Below, in pieces: positions 53,575 to 62,678 of a stretch of 64,000 nucleotides of DNA (positions are counted from its first letter, which is position 1; each line of letters begins with the position of its first letter). The stretch is taken from assembly GCF_900116875.1 (NCBI RefSeq), contig NZ_FPCC01000005.1, forward strand, positions 124,001-188,000. The letters are read 5' to 3'. The notes under the pieces were generated by a model. It searched no databases. It saw only the letters and a program-made list of their open reading frames with translations, and was not told where the DNA came from. Made by a program: the position numbers and the translations under genes. This DNA is from Butyrivibrio sp. INlla21. Lineage in GTDB: Bacteria > Bacillota > Clostridia > Lachnospirales > Lachnospiraceae.

Positions 53575-54303
53575 TTACCTGATTATCTTTCCCAAGAACT
53601 GTTTTACTCTTTCGCTCTCAGGATTATTGAAAAAGTGCTCCGGAGTACCGGACTCGATTATCTGTCCGTCCTCCATGAAGATCACTCTGTCAGCAACTTG
53701 TTTTGCAAATCCCATCTCGTGGGTAACGACCACCATCGTTATATTTTCTTTTGCAAGCTTGATCATTACGTCAAGAACTTCCTGAATTGTCTCGGGATCA
53801 AGCGCCGATGTCGGTTCATCAAAAAGAATTATCTTACTCTGCGAACAAAGTGCTCTGGCAATCGCTATTCTCTGCTGCTGTCCGCCCGAAAGAGTTGTGG
53901 GATAAACATCCGCTTTGTCACTTAGCCCAACAATATCAAGATAGTGATAAGCAAGTTCCTCCGCTTCTTTCTTGGGCTTATGCTGCAGCTTTATGGGCCC
54001 GATCGTGAGATTTTTAAGTACTGTCATGTGGGGATACAGATTAAACTGCTGAAATACCATCGAAGTGTTATCCCTTATGACCTTGGTCTTATTCTTGGTC
54101 GTAAGCTCCGTCCCGTTAATGTAAACGTGTCCGCTGCTTGGAACCTCAAGAAAATTCATACACCGAACGGTTGTCGATTTGCCGGAACCGGAAGGACCGA
54201 TTATTACAAGCTTTTCTCCCTCCTCGACTTCAAGATTCACGTCTTTAAGAACGTGCAGGTCTCCAAAGTTTTTATTTACATTTTCAAGCTTGATCATTGC
54301 CAT
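53575..54303 (-). CDS. Polar amino acid ABC transporter ATPase (GlnQ type)
   Basis: A 242-residue ATPase. Walker A is GPSGSGKST, the signature is [15 protein letters not shown], and Walker B is [15 protein letters not shown], followed by [19 protein letters not shown]. It is the first gene of the operon; a TTGACA promoter, an operator and two hairpins lie in the 228-bp gap upstream. Confidence 0.92.
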   Translation of the reverse strand: MAMIKLENVNKNFGDLHVLKDVNLEVEEGEKLVIIGPSGSGKSTTVRCMNFLEVPSSGHVYINGTELTTKNKTKVIRDNTSMVFQQFNLYPHMTVLKNLTIGPIKLQHKPKKEAEELAYHYLDIVGLSDKADVYPTTLSGGQQQRIAIARALCSQSKIILFDEPTSALDPETIQEVLDVMIKLAKENITMVVVTHEMGFAKQVADRVIFMEDGQIIESGTPEHFFNNPESERVKQFLGKIIR

Positions 54304-54336
54304 AAGCTGTTGCCTTTCTTTCCCAAATGCAAAGAA

Positions 54337-54452
54337 GGCGCTCCGGTATCAAACCGAAACGCCATTGTTTCAATGCATCTGTATTAGGATGAGTATGAAT
54401 AAGAATAACAGTGAAAGGCGCTCTGAAACACTAAGTGAATCAAAACGCCTTT
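54337..54452 (-). ncRNA. Structured leader with two related hairpins (candidate cis-regulatory RNA)
   Basis: Minus-strand hairpin A (54452-54440 with 54426-54414, 13 bp) starts about 5 nt after the predicted transcription start. Hairpin B (54363-54353 with 54347-54337, 11 bp) lies 50 nt further on. Both share GGCGUUU on the 5' arm and AGCGCC on the 3' arm. Two pairs in each are G-U on the minus strand and would be A-C mismatches on the plus strand, and one pair differs as U-A versus C-G. This points to a conserved RNA fold of this strand. Confidence 0.55.
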
Positions 54453-54455
54453 GTT

Positions 54456-54491
54456 TGTATACAAGTATACATTGAAGTTTCTTTTTGTCAA
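54456..54491 (-). promoter_or_regulatory. Strong promoter with TGTATAC-type operator
   Basis: The minus strand has TTGACA (54491-54486), a 16-bp spacer and TATACT (54469-54464). The -10 lies inside the perfect palindrome TGTATACAAGTATACA (54456-54471), with 7-bp arms. The livK promoter has the same layout at 10379-10414. A repressor bound here would occlude the -10. Confidence 0.75.
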
Positions 54492-54531
54492 CTCTCTTTT
54501 TAAAAAAATTTTTTTGATTGCGCCACCTTAC

Positions 54532-55890
54532 TCAGTCCTTAAAGGTTCTAAGCTCCGAATAAGCCAGCGGAACAGCGATAAGTGTAGATAATATATCTGC
54601 ACACGACTGTGTGATCTCAACTCCGGTGATCCCAAATAATCTGGGGAGCAAAAGAATGAGCGGGATAAAGCAGATACCGTTTCTGGCGGATGCTGTGATC
54701 GAAGCCTTAACACCTTTTCCGATCGACTGAAGCATCATGTTGCTGATAACGATGGGACCTGATAAGAACAGTGTGATGCACTGGAATCTGAGTGCTTTGA
54801 TTCCAACCTCAACCGCTGCATGATCCTTAGAAAAAAGAGCTATCAGATTCGGGGCGAAATAGTAGCAGACCGCGCCGATACCGATGAGGAAAAGCGTCGA
54901 GTACTTTACGCAGAAATTAAAGCCGTCTTTTACTCTCTTCAAAAGCCCCGCGCCGTAGTTAAACGAGCATACAGGCTGATAACCCTGACCGAATCCTATA
55001 AGCGCAGAAGCCATGAGCATCATGATCCTTGTCGCAACGCTCATTCCGGCAATCGCAGCGTCTGAGCCGATCGCACCTGCTGTTCTGTTAAGAAGGAGGG
55101 TTGCGATAGCAGCAAGGCCCTGCCTGAATAAAGACGGTATTCCTCCGTTTACTATCTCAAGAAGATAATGGCCGTTAAGCCTTACATTTTTGATACTGAG
55201 TTTTATATTCTCGCCCTTTGTCGTTCCGATAAGAAGAACAACAAAGCTTGTTATCTGTCCCATTACGGTCGCGATAGCGGCTCCCGTAACCTGCATGTGG
55301 AACCCCATGATAAGAAGCGGATCGAGAACCATATTCATGACCGCTCCGCTCATAAGTCCTATCATCGCATAGTATGCGCTTCCCTGGAATCTGAGCTGAT
55401 TATTTATAACAAACTGAGCCATCATAAAAGGTGCGCCCAAAAGAATTATTCGCATGTAATCTTTGGTGAAGGCAAGACTCTGCGCGCTCTTTGCTCCGAG
55501 TGCGCTTGCAATATCAGTCAAAAAAACATTTCCGACTATCGCAAAGATAACGCCCAGGATTATAGCTAATGCAAAACCGGTTGAAGCCATCTCGTCGGCT
55601 TCTTTATAATTCTCGGCGCCCAGCATTCTGGAAAGATAATTACCCGAACCGTGTCCGCAAAAGAAACCCGTTGCCTGAATAAGCGCCATAACCGTAAATA
55701 CAAGTCCTACTGCCGCAGTCGCCGCCGTGTTTACCGTAGGATCGTTTGATACCCTCGCCACGAAAAAAGTGTCCGCGGTATTATAGATTCCCGTAACCAG
55801 CATGCTCATGATCGTAGGAAAAGCCAGCGTCATGATAAGCTTTGGAATGGGAGTGGTAGTAAGATATTCTCTTCTGTTCTGTGTTGCCAT
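54532..55890 (-). CDS. MATE family efflux transporter
   Basis: A 452-residue multidrug and toxin extrusion protein with about 12 helices. TTPIPKLIMTLAFPTIMSML and NTADTFFVARVSN at the N-terminus, plus SLFRQGLAAIATLLLNRTAG at the start of the second half, are typical of the clostridial MATE group. It exports cationic compounds using a Na+ or H+ gradient; the substrate is unknown. It is a single gene; no clear terminator is visible before the downstream ABC operon promoter. Confidence 0.92.
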   Translation of the reverse strand: MATQNRREYLTTTPIPKLIMTLAFPTIMSMLVTGIYNTADTFFVARVSNDPTVNTAATAAVGLVFTVMALIQATGFFCGHGSGNYLSRMLGAENYKEADEMASTGFALAIILGVIFAIVGNVFLTDIASALGAKSAQSLAFTKDYMRIILLGAPFMMAQFVINNQLRFQGSAYYAMIGLMSGAVMNMVLDPLLIMGFHMQVTGAAIATVMGQITSFVVLLIGTTKGENIKLSIKNVRLNGHYLLEIVNGGIPSLFRQGLAAIATLLLNRTAGAIGSDAAIAGMSVATRIMMLMASALIGFGQGYQPVCSFNYGAGLLKRVKDGFNFCVKYSTLFLIGIGAVCYYFAPNLIALFSKDHAAVEVGIKALRFQCITLFLSGPIVISNMMLQSIGKGVKASITASARNGICFIPLILLLPRLFGITGVEITQSCADILSTLIAVPLAYSELRTFKD

Positions 55891-55925
55891 TTTAATGCCT
55901 CGTATAATAATGATGTTCCGCTCTA

Positions 55926-57170
55926 TTACTTGAGCTCATCAAATTTAGCTTTCATAGTGGGATTGCCCCTTGTAAGCTTTTTGATACTGATATCTTCAAC
56001 TTTATTATTGGCAATCCTAAGCTGATTGTCCGAACCAATAAGTTCTTTTTTCACCTTTTCAAGATGAAGAATTGTCTTATCAATCTCTTCAATCGCCTTA
56101 TCAAAATGATTTTTGGCATGCGTATAATTTTTAGCAAAATCATCCTTGAACTTCATTAGGCTGTCTTCGAAATTGGAGATATCAATGTCCTGATTGCGGA
56201 CCATTGCAAGCTCCTGCTTGTATTCCAGCGCGCCGAGCGCAGCATTTCTAAGAAGCGTGATTATAGGAATGAAGCACTGCGGTCTTACAACATACATCTT
56301 GTCGAATTTATAAGAGACATCGACGATTCCTGCATTGTAGAGCTCGCTGTCACTCTCAAGAAGTGATACGAGAACCGCATATTCGCACTTCTTCTCATTG
56401 CGGTCCTTATCAAGCTCCTTGAAGAAATCTTCGTTTTTGTGCTTGGTCGCAGTCTCATCCATTTCGTTTTTCATTTCGAACATAATGGAAATGATCTCGA
56501 CACCGTTCTCATCGCACTCTCTGTAAATGTAATCACCTTTACTTCCGCTTCTTGCATCATTATCTTTTTCAAAATATGCATTCTTAAAAGCGGTGGCTCT
56601 GAGCTGATTGAACTGTATTTCACAGTGCTGCTCAAGCGTTTCGCCGACCATCTTAGTGGACATCTTGGTCTTTAAGTCCTTATAGAACTCAACTTCTTTT
56701 TCCTTCTGTTCCAAGAGGATCTTTCCTTTTTCTTTTTCCTGCAAAAGAGCATTCTCAAGCTCGTGCTTTTCATCGTTAAGCGCCGCAGCAAGCTTATTCT
56801 TCTCGCTCTCAACCTTATTGACGGCTTCAAGAACCGCAAGTTTAGTTTTATCTTCGGCTCCTTTTATTTCCATAGAAAGAAGGCTCTTTTCCTCAAGAGC
56901 CTTGTTAAGCTTGGCCTGAAGGTCTTCAAGTTCCTTCCTGTGATCCTCTTTTTCTTTTTCATACTGAGACCTGCTCTTAAGGATTATCTCATTCTCCTTT
57001 GCAGCAAGCTCAAGCTCGTGTTTTTCTTTATAATGCTTCTCAAGCTCCGAAACGCGGCTCGAAAGATCTTTTTCGAACTCCTTGTCTCTGATCTGCTTCA
57101 TTATGGAGCCAAGCTCCGTATCATCAACCGTAAACGCCTGTCCGCAGTGCGGGCACTTAAGTTCCGCCAT
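55926..57170 (-). CDS. DUF2130 domain protein with zinc-ribbon half-site and coiled coil
   Basis: A 414-residue protein. A CPHCG motif (C6, C9) opens it, then a long charged coiled coil runs from about 25 to 185 (repeated KEK/EEKE heptads). The DUF2130 domain fills about 185-320 (GETLEQHCEIQFNQLRATAF, GSKGDYIYRE, KKCEYAVLVSLLESDS), and a second helical tail ends it. DUF2130 has nuclease-like features in some descriptions, but its function is not established. Start choice: the ATG at 57170 has GGAGGGG 5 bp upstream, against an open frame 11 codons longer. Confidence 0.8.
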   Translation of the reverse strand: MAELKCPHCGQAFTVDDTELGSIMKQIRDKEFEKDLSSRVSELEKHYKEKHELELAAKENEIILKSRSQYEKEKEDHRKELEDLQAKLNKALEEKSLLSMEIKGAEDKTKLAVLEAVNKVESEKNKLAAALNDEKHELENALLQEKEKGKILLEQKEKEVEFYKDLKTKMSTKMVGETLEQHCEIQFNQLRATAFKNAYFEKDNDARSGSKGDYIYRECDENGVEIISIMFEMKNEMDETATKHKNEDFFKELDKDRNEKKCEYAVLVSLLESDSELYNAGIVDVSYKFDKMYVVRPQCFIPIITLLRNAALGALEYKQELAMVRNQDIDISNFEDSLMKFKDDFAKNYTHAKNHFDKAIEEIDKTILHLEKVKKELIGSDNQLRIANNKVEDISIKKLTRGNPTMKAKFDELK

Positions 57171-57246
57171 ATCGCCCCTCCATTTTTCAGGTCCAAAAAT
57201 CATCGGGATTTTTACCTACTATTCAATAATAGTTTGTATATGGAAA

Positions 57247-57282
57247 AAGGTCAAAATGTTTAGTATCAAACATTCTGACCTT
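57247..57282 (-). terminator. Terminator after the GDSL hydrolase gene
   Basis: A 15-bp imperfect stem (57247-57261 with 57268-57282, one internal mismatch region) is followed by TTTTTCC on the minus strand. It begins 13 bp past the hydrolase stop codon. Confidence 0.7.
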
Positions 57283-57294
57283 CGTAAATATCTA

Positions 57295-57915
57295 TTATAT
57301 CTGCATAGCCTCTATCTTTTCGCTGATAGCCTCGGCAAGCGCCTCATGTCCTCTCTCATCTAGGTGCTCGTCGTCGCGTTTGCTCGCCTTGGCGTATGAA
57401 GAAGCGGCGAGGAATCTGTTTCCTCTTCTTTCCGCGATACGTCTGTAGGTATCTGCAAGTTCTTTGCTCCTTGTTACGGAAGCGGTGTCAAACTCGGGAT
57501 CTTTGCTTGGCTTCCAGACATCATCTCCAAGGTAAATAGGCGATACAACAAGTACCTTCTCCGGAGATACGTACTTCTCAATCTCTTCGATGCAGCGCTC
57601 AAGGCCTTTTCCGATTATATGAGGATTGGCGTTGTAGTATGCTTTGCAGTCATTGGTGCCCAGCATGATAATTACGCCGTCAAGCGGTGAAGCACTTTCC
57701 AATATAAGAGGAAGTGTATCGACACCTTTTCTGAAAGGTCTTATCTCATCCTCAAATACGGTTGTTCTTCCGCAGAGTCCTTCTTCTATTATCTTTGTGT
57801 CATCAAGTTTATTTTGAACAAGGCCCGTCCATCTGACTTCGCCGGGGTATCTTTCTTTTGTTCCGGGGATAAGTCCCCATGTATTTGAATCACCGAATGC
57901 AAGTATGTTTTTCAT
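57295..57915 (-). CDS. SGNH/GDSL-family hydrolase
   Basis: A 206-residue esterase-fold hydrolase. Block I is FGDSNTWG with the nucleophile S10, block III is LGTNDCK (GTND at 86-89), and block V is the D-x-x-H dyad DEHLDERGH near the C-terminus. Start at the ATG at 57915, with GGAG about 8 bp upstream. There is no signal peptide, so it acts in the cytoplasm, probably on short acyl esters such as acetylated sugars. It is transcribed divergently from the serine hydrolase gene at 58.1 kb. Confidence 0.88.
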   Translation of the reverse strand: MKNILAFGDSNTWGLIPGTKERYPGEVRWTGLVQNKLDDTKIIEEGLCGRTTVFEDEIRPFRKGVDTLPLILESASPLDGVIIMLGTNDCKAYYNANPHIIGKGLERCIEEIEKYVSPEKVLVVSPIYLGDDVWKPSKDPEFDTASVTRSKELADTYRRIAERRGNRFLAASSYAKASKRDDEHLDERGHEALAEAISEKIEAMQI

Positions 57916-58121
57916 AGCTTTTCTCTCCTTTGATGATTCTATTATGAATTGCTTTTTTCAAAATGTATAATATTGACAACTTATAGGTAGAGATAACCAT
58001 TTCATATTACACAATTTCGTAATACAATAGTAAATGGTCAAAAACGAGGAACGTCTGTGAAAACAGAGCAATCCATCGTATTAGGTATGATTTTTAAAGT
58101 ATTTGGGAAAGGTTGATCAAC

Positions 58122-59288
58122 ATGAGAGACAAACTTAAACTCATCCAAGAATGTATGGACAGAGCAGTATATAAACAGGAGGTTGCCGGAGTCGTTGCAC
58201 TCGAGGTAAAAGAGGGTAAAGAAGTCCTCTTTGCAAAGAGCGGCTTTGCGGATATCAAAAACGGTATTCCCATAAGCCGAGACACCATTTTCAGACTCTA
58301 TTCGCAGTCCAAACCCATTACTGCAGCCGCAGCCATGATGCTCGTTGAAGACGGAATCATCGACCTTGGCGAGCCGGTAGGAAACTACATCGACAGCTTC
58401 AATAATCAGACTTATCTTTCAAAAGGTAAGGTACATAAGGTTCCCGTTGATAAAAAAATGAGAATCCGCGACCTTATGAACATGACTTCGGGACTTGTAT
58501 ATCCCGGAATCGGCACTCCTACCGAGGTTTCTGTAGGACGCCTTATGAACGGAATGGAAAAGAGACTTGGCACCGACAAGATGGTGTCAACTATGGAATT
58601 TGCTGAAAAGATCGGAAAAATCCCGCTTAACTTCCTCCCCGGAAGCCACTTCCAGTACGGAACAAGCGCAGATGTTCTCGGAGCCGTTATTGAAAAAGCC
58701 TCCGGAATGACATTCGGAGACTTTGTAAGAGCAAGAATCCTTGATCCTCTCAGAATGAAAGATACCGATTTCTATGTTCCGGACAGCAAAAAAGACCGTC
58801 TTTCAAAAGCATATAAAAATGTAAAAGGCAGACTTGTCGAATATCACGGTGACAGACTTGTAATCAGAAACGACGGTGGTCTTAACCCGTTTGAATCGGG
58901 CGGAGCAGGTCTTTTCTCTACTGTTGATGATTACGCACGTTTCGGTCAGATGCTCCTTAACAACGGAAAATTTGGCAACAAACAGATTCTCACTCCAAAC
59001 AGCATTAAATACCTTACTTCGGGAAGACTAAATAAAGATCAGCAGATCGATTTCGATAACTGGCAGGGGCTTGAGGGCTTTACATACGGCAATCTTATGC
59101 GAGTAATGGACGATCCTTCACAGGCTTCTATTATCGGAAGCAAAGGTGAATACGGATGGGACGGCTGGCTCGGCGCTTACTTTGTAAACGACCCGTCTAC
59201 AAAAACCACATTCATCATGCTGGTACAGCGCTTTGACTATGGTACCGGCCCTCTTACAAGAAAACTTAGAAATATCATCTTTTCATAA
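58122..59288 (+). CDS. Serine hydrolase (class C beta-lactamase/EstB family)
   Basis: A 388-residue serine hydrolase of the beta-lactamase-related (Pfam Beta-lactamase) family. The SxxK motif is LYSQSKPIT with S61 and K64, the second motif is Y-G-T-S in FQYGTSADVLG, and GWDGWLGAYF occupies the usual third-motif region. There is no signal peptide, which argues for a cytoplasmic esterase or amidase rather than a secreted beta-lactamase. Start choice: the ATG at 58122 (AAAGG 9 bp upstream), three codons after a TTG. It precedes the YczE-like and NAD genes on the same strand. Confidence 0.85.
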   Translation: MRDKLKLIQECMDRAVYKQEVAGVVALEVKEGKEVLFAKSGFADIKNGIPISRDTIFRLYSQSKPITAAAAMMLVEDGIIDLGEPVGNYIDSFNNQTYLSKGKVHKVPVDKKMRIRDLMNMTSGLVYPGIGTPTEVSVGRLMNGMEKRLGTDKMVSTMEFAEKIGKIPLNFLPGSHFQYGTSADVLGAVIEKASGMTFGDFVRARILDPLRMKDTDFYVPDSKKDRLSKAYKNVKGRLVEYHGDRLVIRNDGGLNPFESGGAGLFSTVDDYARFGQMLLNNGKFGNKQILTPNSIKYLTSGRLNKDQQIDFDNWQGLEGFTYGNLMRVMDDPSQASIIGSKGEYGWDGWLGAYFVNDPSTKTTFIMLVQRFDYGTGPLTRKLRNIIFS

Positions 59289-59319
59289 CATTATCTGAAT
59301 CTAAATAGGGAGAAAATGC

Positions 59320-59976
59320 ATGAAAAAGAGAGCCGCAAAAGAATGGATAATAAGAATCATACTTCTGATGATCGGGCTTATAATAGCCCACCTTGGTGTA
59401 ACACTGTTTCTTTTGGTGGACCTTGGATCCGATCCTTTTAATGTCCTGATTCAGGGTATTTTCAGGCGCCTTGATTCCATAGGCTTAATCCCCGGACTTA
59501 CGCACGGACGCGTCCATGTTGCGATAAGTCTTTTGATAATCTTCATCCTGCTTGCAGTTGACAGAAGTTACATAAAGATAGGAACTCTTTTATGCATGAT
59601 ATTCGGAGGCCCTATAATAGATTTCATTTCTCTTGTATTAAGTCCCATTATCGGCAAGGTTTCGGCCTTGCCGATAAGGATTATTATTCTTGCCCTCGGA
59701 TGCATTATCCTTGCTTTCGGAATGACGATAGTAATAAAATCCGATGCCGGAACAGGCCCCAATGACCTTGTTGCCGTAGTAGTAAGCGATAAGACCAAGA
59801 AGAAATTCAGCATCATGAGGATCATAGTAGACAGCCTTTTTGTTATAGTAGGCTGGCTTCTTGACGGTACTTTCGGCATAGGTACGCTCATCTGCGCTGC
59901 CCTCGTCGGTCCGGTCGCCGGTTTCTTTATGCCTTTTAGTGAAAAAATATGTTCCAAAGCCGTGAGTGTGATATAA
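59320..59976 (+). CDS. YczE/YyaS family membrane protein
   Basis: A 218-residue membrane protein with five to six helices. LGSDPFNVLIQGIF near residue 31 and KSDAGTGPNDLVAVVVSDKT near 140 are the repeated DPxN-type signatures of this family, suggesting an internal duplication. Function is unknown; Bacillus YczE influences antibiotic production. It starts 32 bp after the serine hydrolase gene with a GGGAG site. Confidence 0.8.
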   Translation: MKKRAAKEWIIRIILLMIGLIIAHLGVTLFLLVDLGSDPFNVLIQGIFRRLDSIGLIPGLTHGRVHVAISLLIIFILLAVDRSYIKIGTLLCMIFGGPIIDFISLVLSPIIGKVSALPIRIIILALGCIILAFGMTIVIKSDAGTGPNDLVAVVVSDKTKKKFSIMRIIVDSLFVIVGWLLDGTFGIGTLICAALVGPVAGFFMPFSEKICSKAVSVI

Positions 59977-60004
59977 TACCTAAAAACTAACGAAAGGCAC
60001 CATC

Positions 60005-60520
60005 ATGAATATAGGTATTGTATTTGGCTGCTTTATTCCCATGCACAAGGGGCATGAGTCACTTATTAAAACAGCTCTTTCGGAAAATGATAAAGTAATA
60101 ATCGCCGTCTGCGGCTATCAAAATGACCGCGGACGCGATTTTCTTGACTTTAATACACGTATCAAACTCGTGACCAAGATGTTTGAAACACAAAAAGACA
60201 AAGTAATTATCGTACAGATTGATGATAAAAAGCTCGGTCTAGACGGAACCTTCACCCATGAAAACTGGGTGCTCTGGGGAGACGAGCTGTTCTCAAATGC
60301 AGGCATCAGCCCTGACAGCGCTACTTTTAACTGGTACACAGGTGAACCTTCTTATGTTGAGAAGCTCAGCGCAATTTACCCAACTCACAACTTTAAACTA
60401 GTGGATCGCACAATCATCAAGACTTCGGGAACTCAGATAAGAAAAAATCCGGGCATTCACGCAGACGATATAAACGAAACCTTCAGAGAATACTTATCCA
60501 TTACAGGAAAACTATTATAA
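60005..60520 (+). CDS. NadM/NadR-type (nicotinate/nicotinamide) mononucleotide adenylyltransferase
   Basis: A 171-residue nucleotidyltransferase. The HxGH motif is MHKGH (H14, H17) in FGCFIPMHKGHESLI, and the C-terminal phosphate-binding ISxTxxR-like motif is KTSGTQIR. The NadM/NadR subgroup is favoured by length and by the pncB and nadE genes that follow directly. It would convert nicotinate mononucleotide to the adenine dinucleotide. It completes a three-gene nicotinate-to-NAD route with its downstream neighbours. Confidence 0.83.
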   Translation: MNIGIVFGCFIPMHKGHESLIKTALSENDKVIIAVCGYQNDRGRDFLDFNTRIKLVTKMFETQKDKVIIVQIDDKKLGLDGTFTHENWVLWGDELFSNAGISPDSATFNWYTGEPSYVEKLSAIYPTHNFKLVDRTIIKTSGTQIRKNPGIHADDINETFREYLSITGKLL

Positions 60521-60547
60521 AACAGCATTTAAATGAGGAGAGAAAAA

Positions 60548-61753
60548 ATGCAAAACATTATCAGCAGTCTACTTGAAACAGATCTTTACAAGTTTTCAAT
60601 GGGACAGGCAATCTACCACAACTTCCCTGACTACACTACCACTTGGTCTTTTAAGTGTAGAAACAAGGATGTCTTTTTCACAGAAGAGATGGTCGAAGAA
60701 ATCAAGCGTCAGATCCTTGCTTACTGCGACCTCACTTTTACTGAGGAAGAGCTCACATACCTTAAGGGTATCAAATGGATCAAGAAATCCTATGTAGATT
60801 TCCTTCGTCTTTGGCATCCGAGATACGAAGACTTTACTATCGGAACGAATGCGGAGTGCGGACTTACAATTGAGACCAACGGAACATGGCTCAACACTTC
60901 ATTATATGAGATTCCCACACTTGCTATCGTTAACGAAGTTTATTTCAGGATGGCTTACGACTATGACGAGCTCATGGCTTCTTTTGAGCAGAAGCTTGAT
61001 GAAAAGATCAAAGCCCTTACAGATAAGAAATATACCATCGGAGCTTTCAGTGAGTTTGGTCTCAGAAGAAGACTTTCCGCACAGGCTCAGGAGCTTGCTG
61101 TTATGAAGCTTAAGAACGCCGATCTCGGCGATTCAAAGTTTGTCGGAACTTCAAATGTTCTTTTGGCAAAAGAGCTTGGTGTTAATCCCGTAGGAACCAT
61201 GGCACACGAGTGGATCATGTGCGTTGGTCAGGGTAATCACAAACATAACCCCGCATATTCCAACTGGTATGCGCTTGATTTTTGGGTAAAAGAATATGGA
61301 ATACTCAACGGAACAGCCCTCACGGATGCGATCACAACAGACTGCTTCCTTCGTGACTTCCAGCTGACATATTCAACTCTTTTCTCAGGTGTTCGTCACG
61401 ACAGCGGCGATCCGATCGAGTGGGGTGAAAAGATGATCGATCATTACAAGAGTCTTGGAATCGATCCAACAACAAAGACACTTCTCTTTAGTGACAGCCT
61501 CGATTTTGAGAGAGCAGACAAGATCTTTGCTCACTTTAACGGAAAGGCAAGAGTTGCGTTCGGAATCGGTACTTACATAGCAAACGACACCTTTGTTCCC
61601 GCACTCAACATTGTAATGAAGACAACCGCATGTAACGGTCAGGACGTTGCCAAGATTTCCGACGTTGAGGGAAAGGGCATGTGCAAGAATCCCGCATATG
61701 TTGATTACTTACAAAGATGTATTAACTGGAGAATGGAGCATGAAACGGTATGA
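60548..61753 (+). CDS. pncB: Nicotinate phosphoribosyltransferase
   Basis: A 401-residue enzyme that makes nicotinate mononucleotide from nicotinate and PRPP. The N-terminus LLETDLYKFSMGQAIYH and the SEFGLRRRLS, GTMAHEW and FSGVRHDSGDP blocks are typical; the histidine in RHDSGDP is near the phosphorylated site. Start choice: the ATG at 60548 has GAGGAG 7 bp upstream. The end overlaps nadE by 4 bp, so translation is coupled. Confidence 0.95.
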   Translation: MQNIISSLLETDLYKFSMGQAIYHNFPDYTTTWSFKCRNKDVFFTEEMVEEIKRQILAYCDLTFTEEELTYLKGIKWIKKSYVDFLRLWHPRYEDFTIGTNAECGLTIETNGTWLNTSLYEIPTLAIVNEVYFRMAYDYDELMASFEQKLDEKIKALTDKKYTIGAFSEFGLRRRLSAQAQELAVMKLKNADLGDSKFVGTSNVLLAKELGVNPVGTMAHEWIMCVGQGNHKHNPAYSNWYALDFWVKEYGILNGTALTDAITTDCFLRDFQLTYSTLFSGVRHDSGDPIEWGEKMIDHYKSLGIDPTTKTLLFSDSLDFERADKIFAHFNGKARVAFGIGTYIANDTFVPALNIVMKTTACNGQDVAKISDVEGKGMCKNPAYVDYLQRCINWRMEHETV

Positions 61754-62505
61754 GCGAATATAAAGAATTAGATCCCCAAAAAGAAATTGAGAATATTTGT
61801 AATTGGATAAAAGAATGGTTCGATAACAACGGCCCTAAGGCCAGCGCGGTCATCGGTCTTTCGGGCGGAAAAGATTCTACTATTGTTGCCGCTCTTCTTG
61901 TAAAAGCACTTGGAAAAGACAGAGTAGTCGGCGTTCTTATGCCAAACGGCGAGCAAAAGGATATCGAAGATTCCAAGCAGGTTGCCAAGCTTCTTGATAT
62001 CAAGCACTACATTGTAAATATCAATCCCGCTGTGGAAGGCGAAAAGAAAGCTCTCGCCGAAGCAGGCGTAGAAATGGGAAATGATGCGATAATCAACACT
62101 CCTCCGAGAATAAGAATGGCTACTTTATATGCTATAGCGCAGTCACTTCCAAACGGAGGACGCGTTGCAAATACCTGCAATAAGTCTGAAGACTATGTAG
62201 GCTATTCCACAAAGTACGGCGACGCTGCCGGAGATTTCAGTCCCTGCGCAGACTTCCTTGTAACCGAAATGAGACAGATCGGTGATGCACTCGGTCTTCC
62301 CACGGAGCTCATTCACAAGACTCCTTCAGACGGACTCTGCGGTCTTTCTGATGAGGACAAGCTCGGCTTCACATATGACACACTCGATAAATACGTTATG
62401 ACAGGCGAGTGCGAAGATCAAGCTACTAAGGAAAAGATCGATAGAATGCACAAGAACAACTTACATAAATTGCAGACTATACCGACATACTGTAAAAGCA
62501 AGTAA
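61750..62505 (+). CDS. nadE: Ammonia-dependent NAD+ synthetase
   Basis: A 251-residue synthetase that amidates nicotinate adenine dinucleotide to NAD. The PP-loop is LSGGKDST (37-44). PPRIRMATLYAIAQ and VANTCNKSEDYVGYSTKYGD are the catalytic and dimer blocks. No glutaminase domain is present, so ammonia is the nitrogen donor. It is the last gene of the NAD operon and is followed by a terminator. Confidence 0.95.
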   Translation: MSEYKELDPQKEIENICNWIKEWFDNNGPKASAVIGLSGGKDSTIVAALLVKALGKDRVVGVLMPNGEQKDIEDSKQVAKLLDIKHYIVNINPAVEGEKKALAEAGVEMGNDAIINTPPRIRMATLYAIAQSLPNGGRVANTCNKSEDYVGYSTKYGDAAGDFSPCADFLVTEMRQIGDALGLPTELIHKTPSDGLCGLSDEDKLGFTYDTLDKYVMTGECEDQATKEKIDRMHKNNLHKLQTIPTYCKSK

Positions 62506-62587
62506 TTCAACGTTCTGCAAATTCATGATATATTTAGCATGTCTATTTCAACAGATTTATAGATATTTCAATGACGTTTGAGAAAAG

Positions 62588-62630
62588 AAAAGCATGTACC
62601 TTAAGCCACTAAGCTAACGTACATGCTTTT
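62588..62630. terminator. Bidirectional intrinsic terminator
   Basis: A perfect 12-bp stem (AAAAGCATGTAC, 62588-62599, with 62619-62630) contains an inner AGC..GCT pairing. A/T-rich tracts flank both sides. It lies between nadE and a convergent gene. Confidence 0.8.
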
Positions 62631-62678
62631 ATATCTGTTCATGATAGATATTTGACAGTCCTGCATAAAGAAAGAGAA

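Noticed and set aside
54456-54471. ArgR (ARG box) site
   Set aside because: The arms TGTATA/TATACA have wider symmetry than the TGAAT-N4-ATTCA ARG box and no arginine genes are nearby; the regulator is left unnamed.
58122-59288. Secreted beta-lactamase (resistance gene)
   Set aside because: No signal peptide and overall pattern of the broad esterase/serine hydrolase family; no resistance context.
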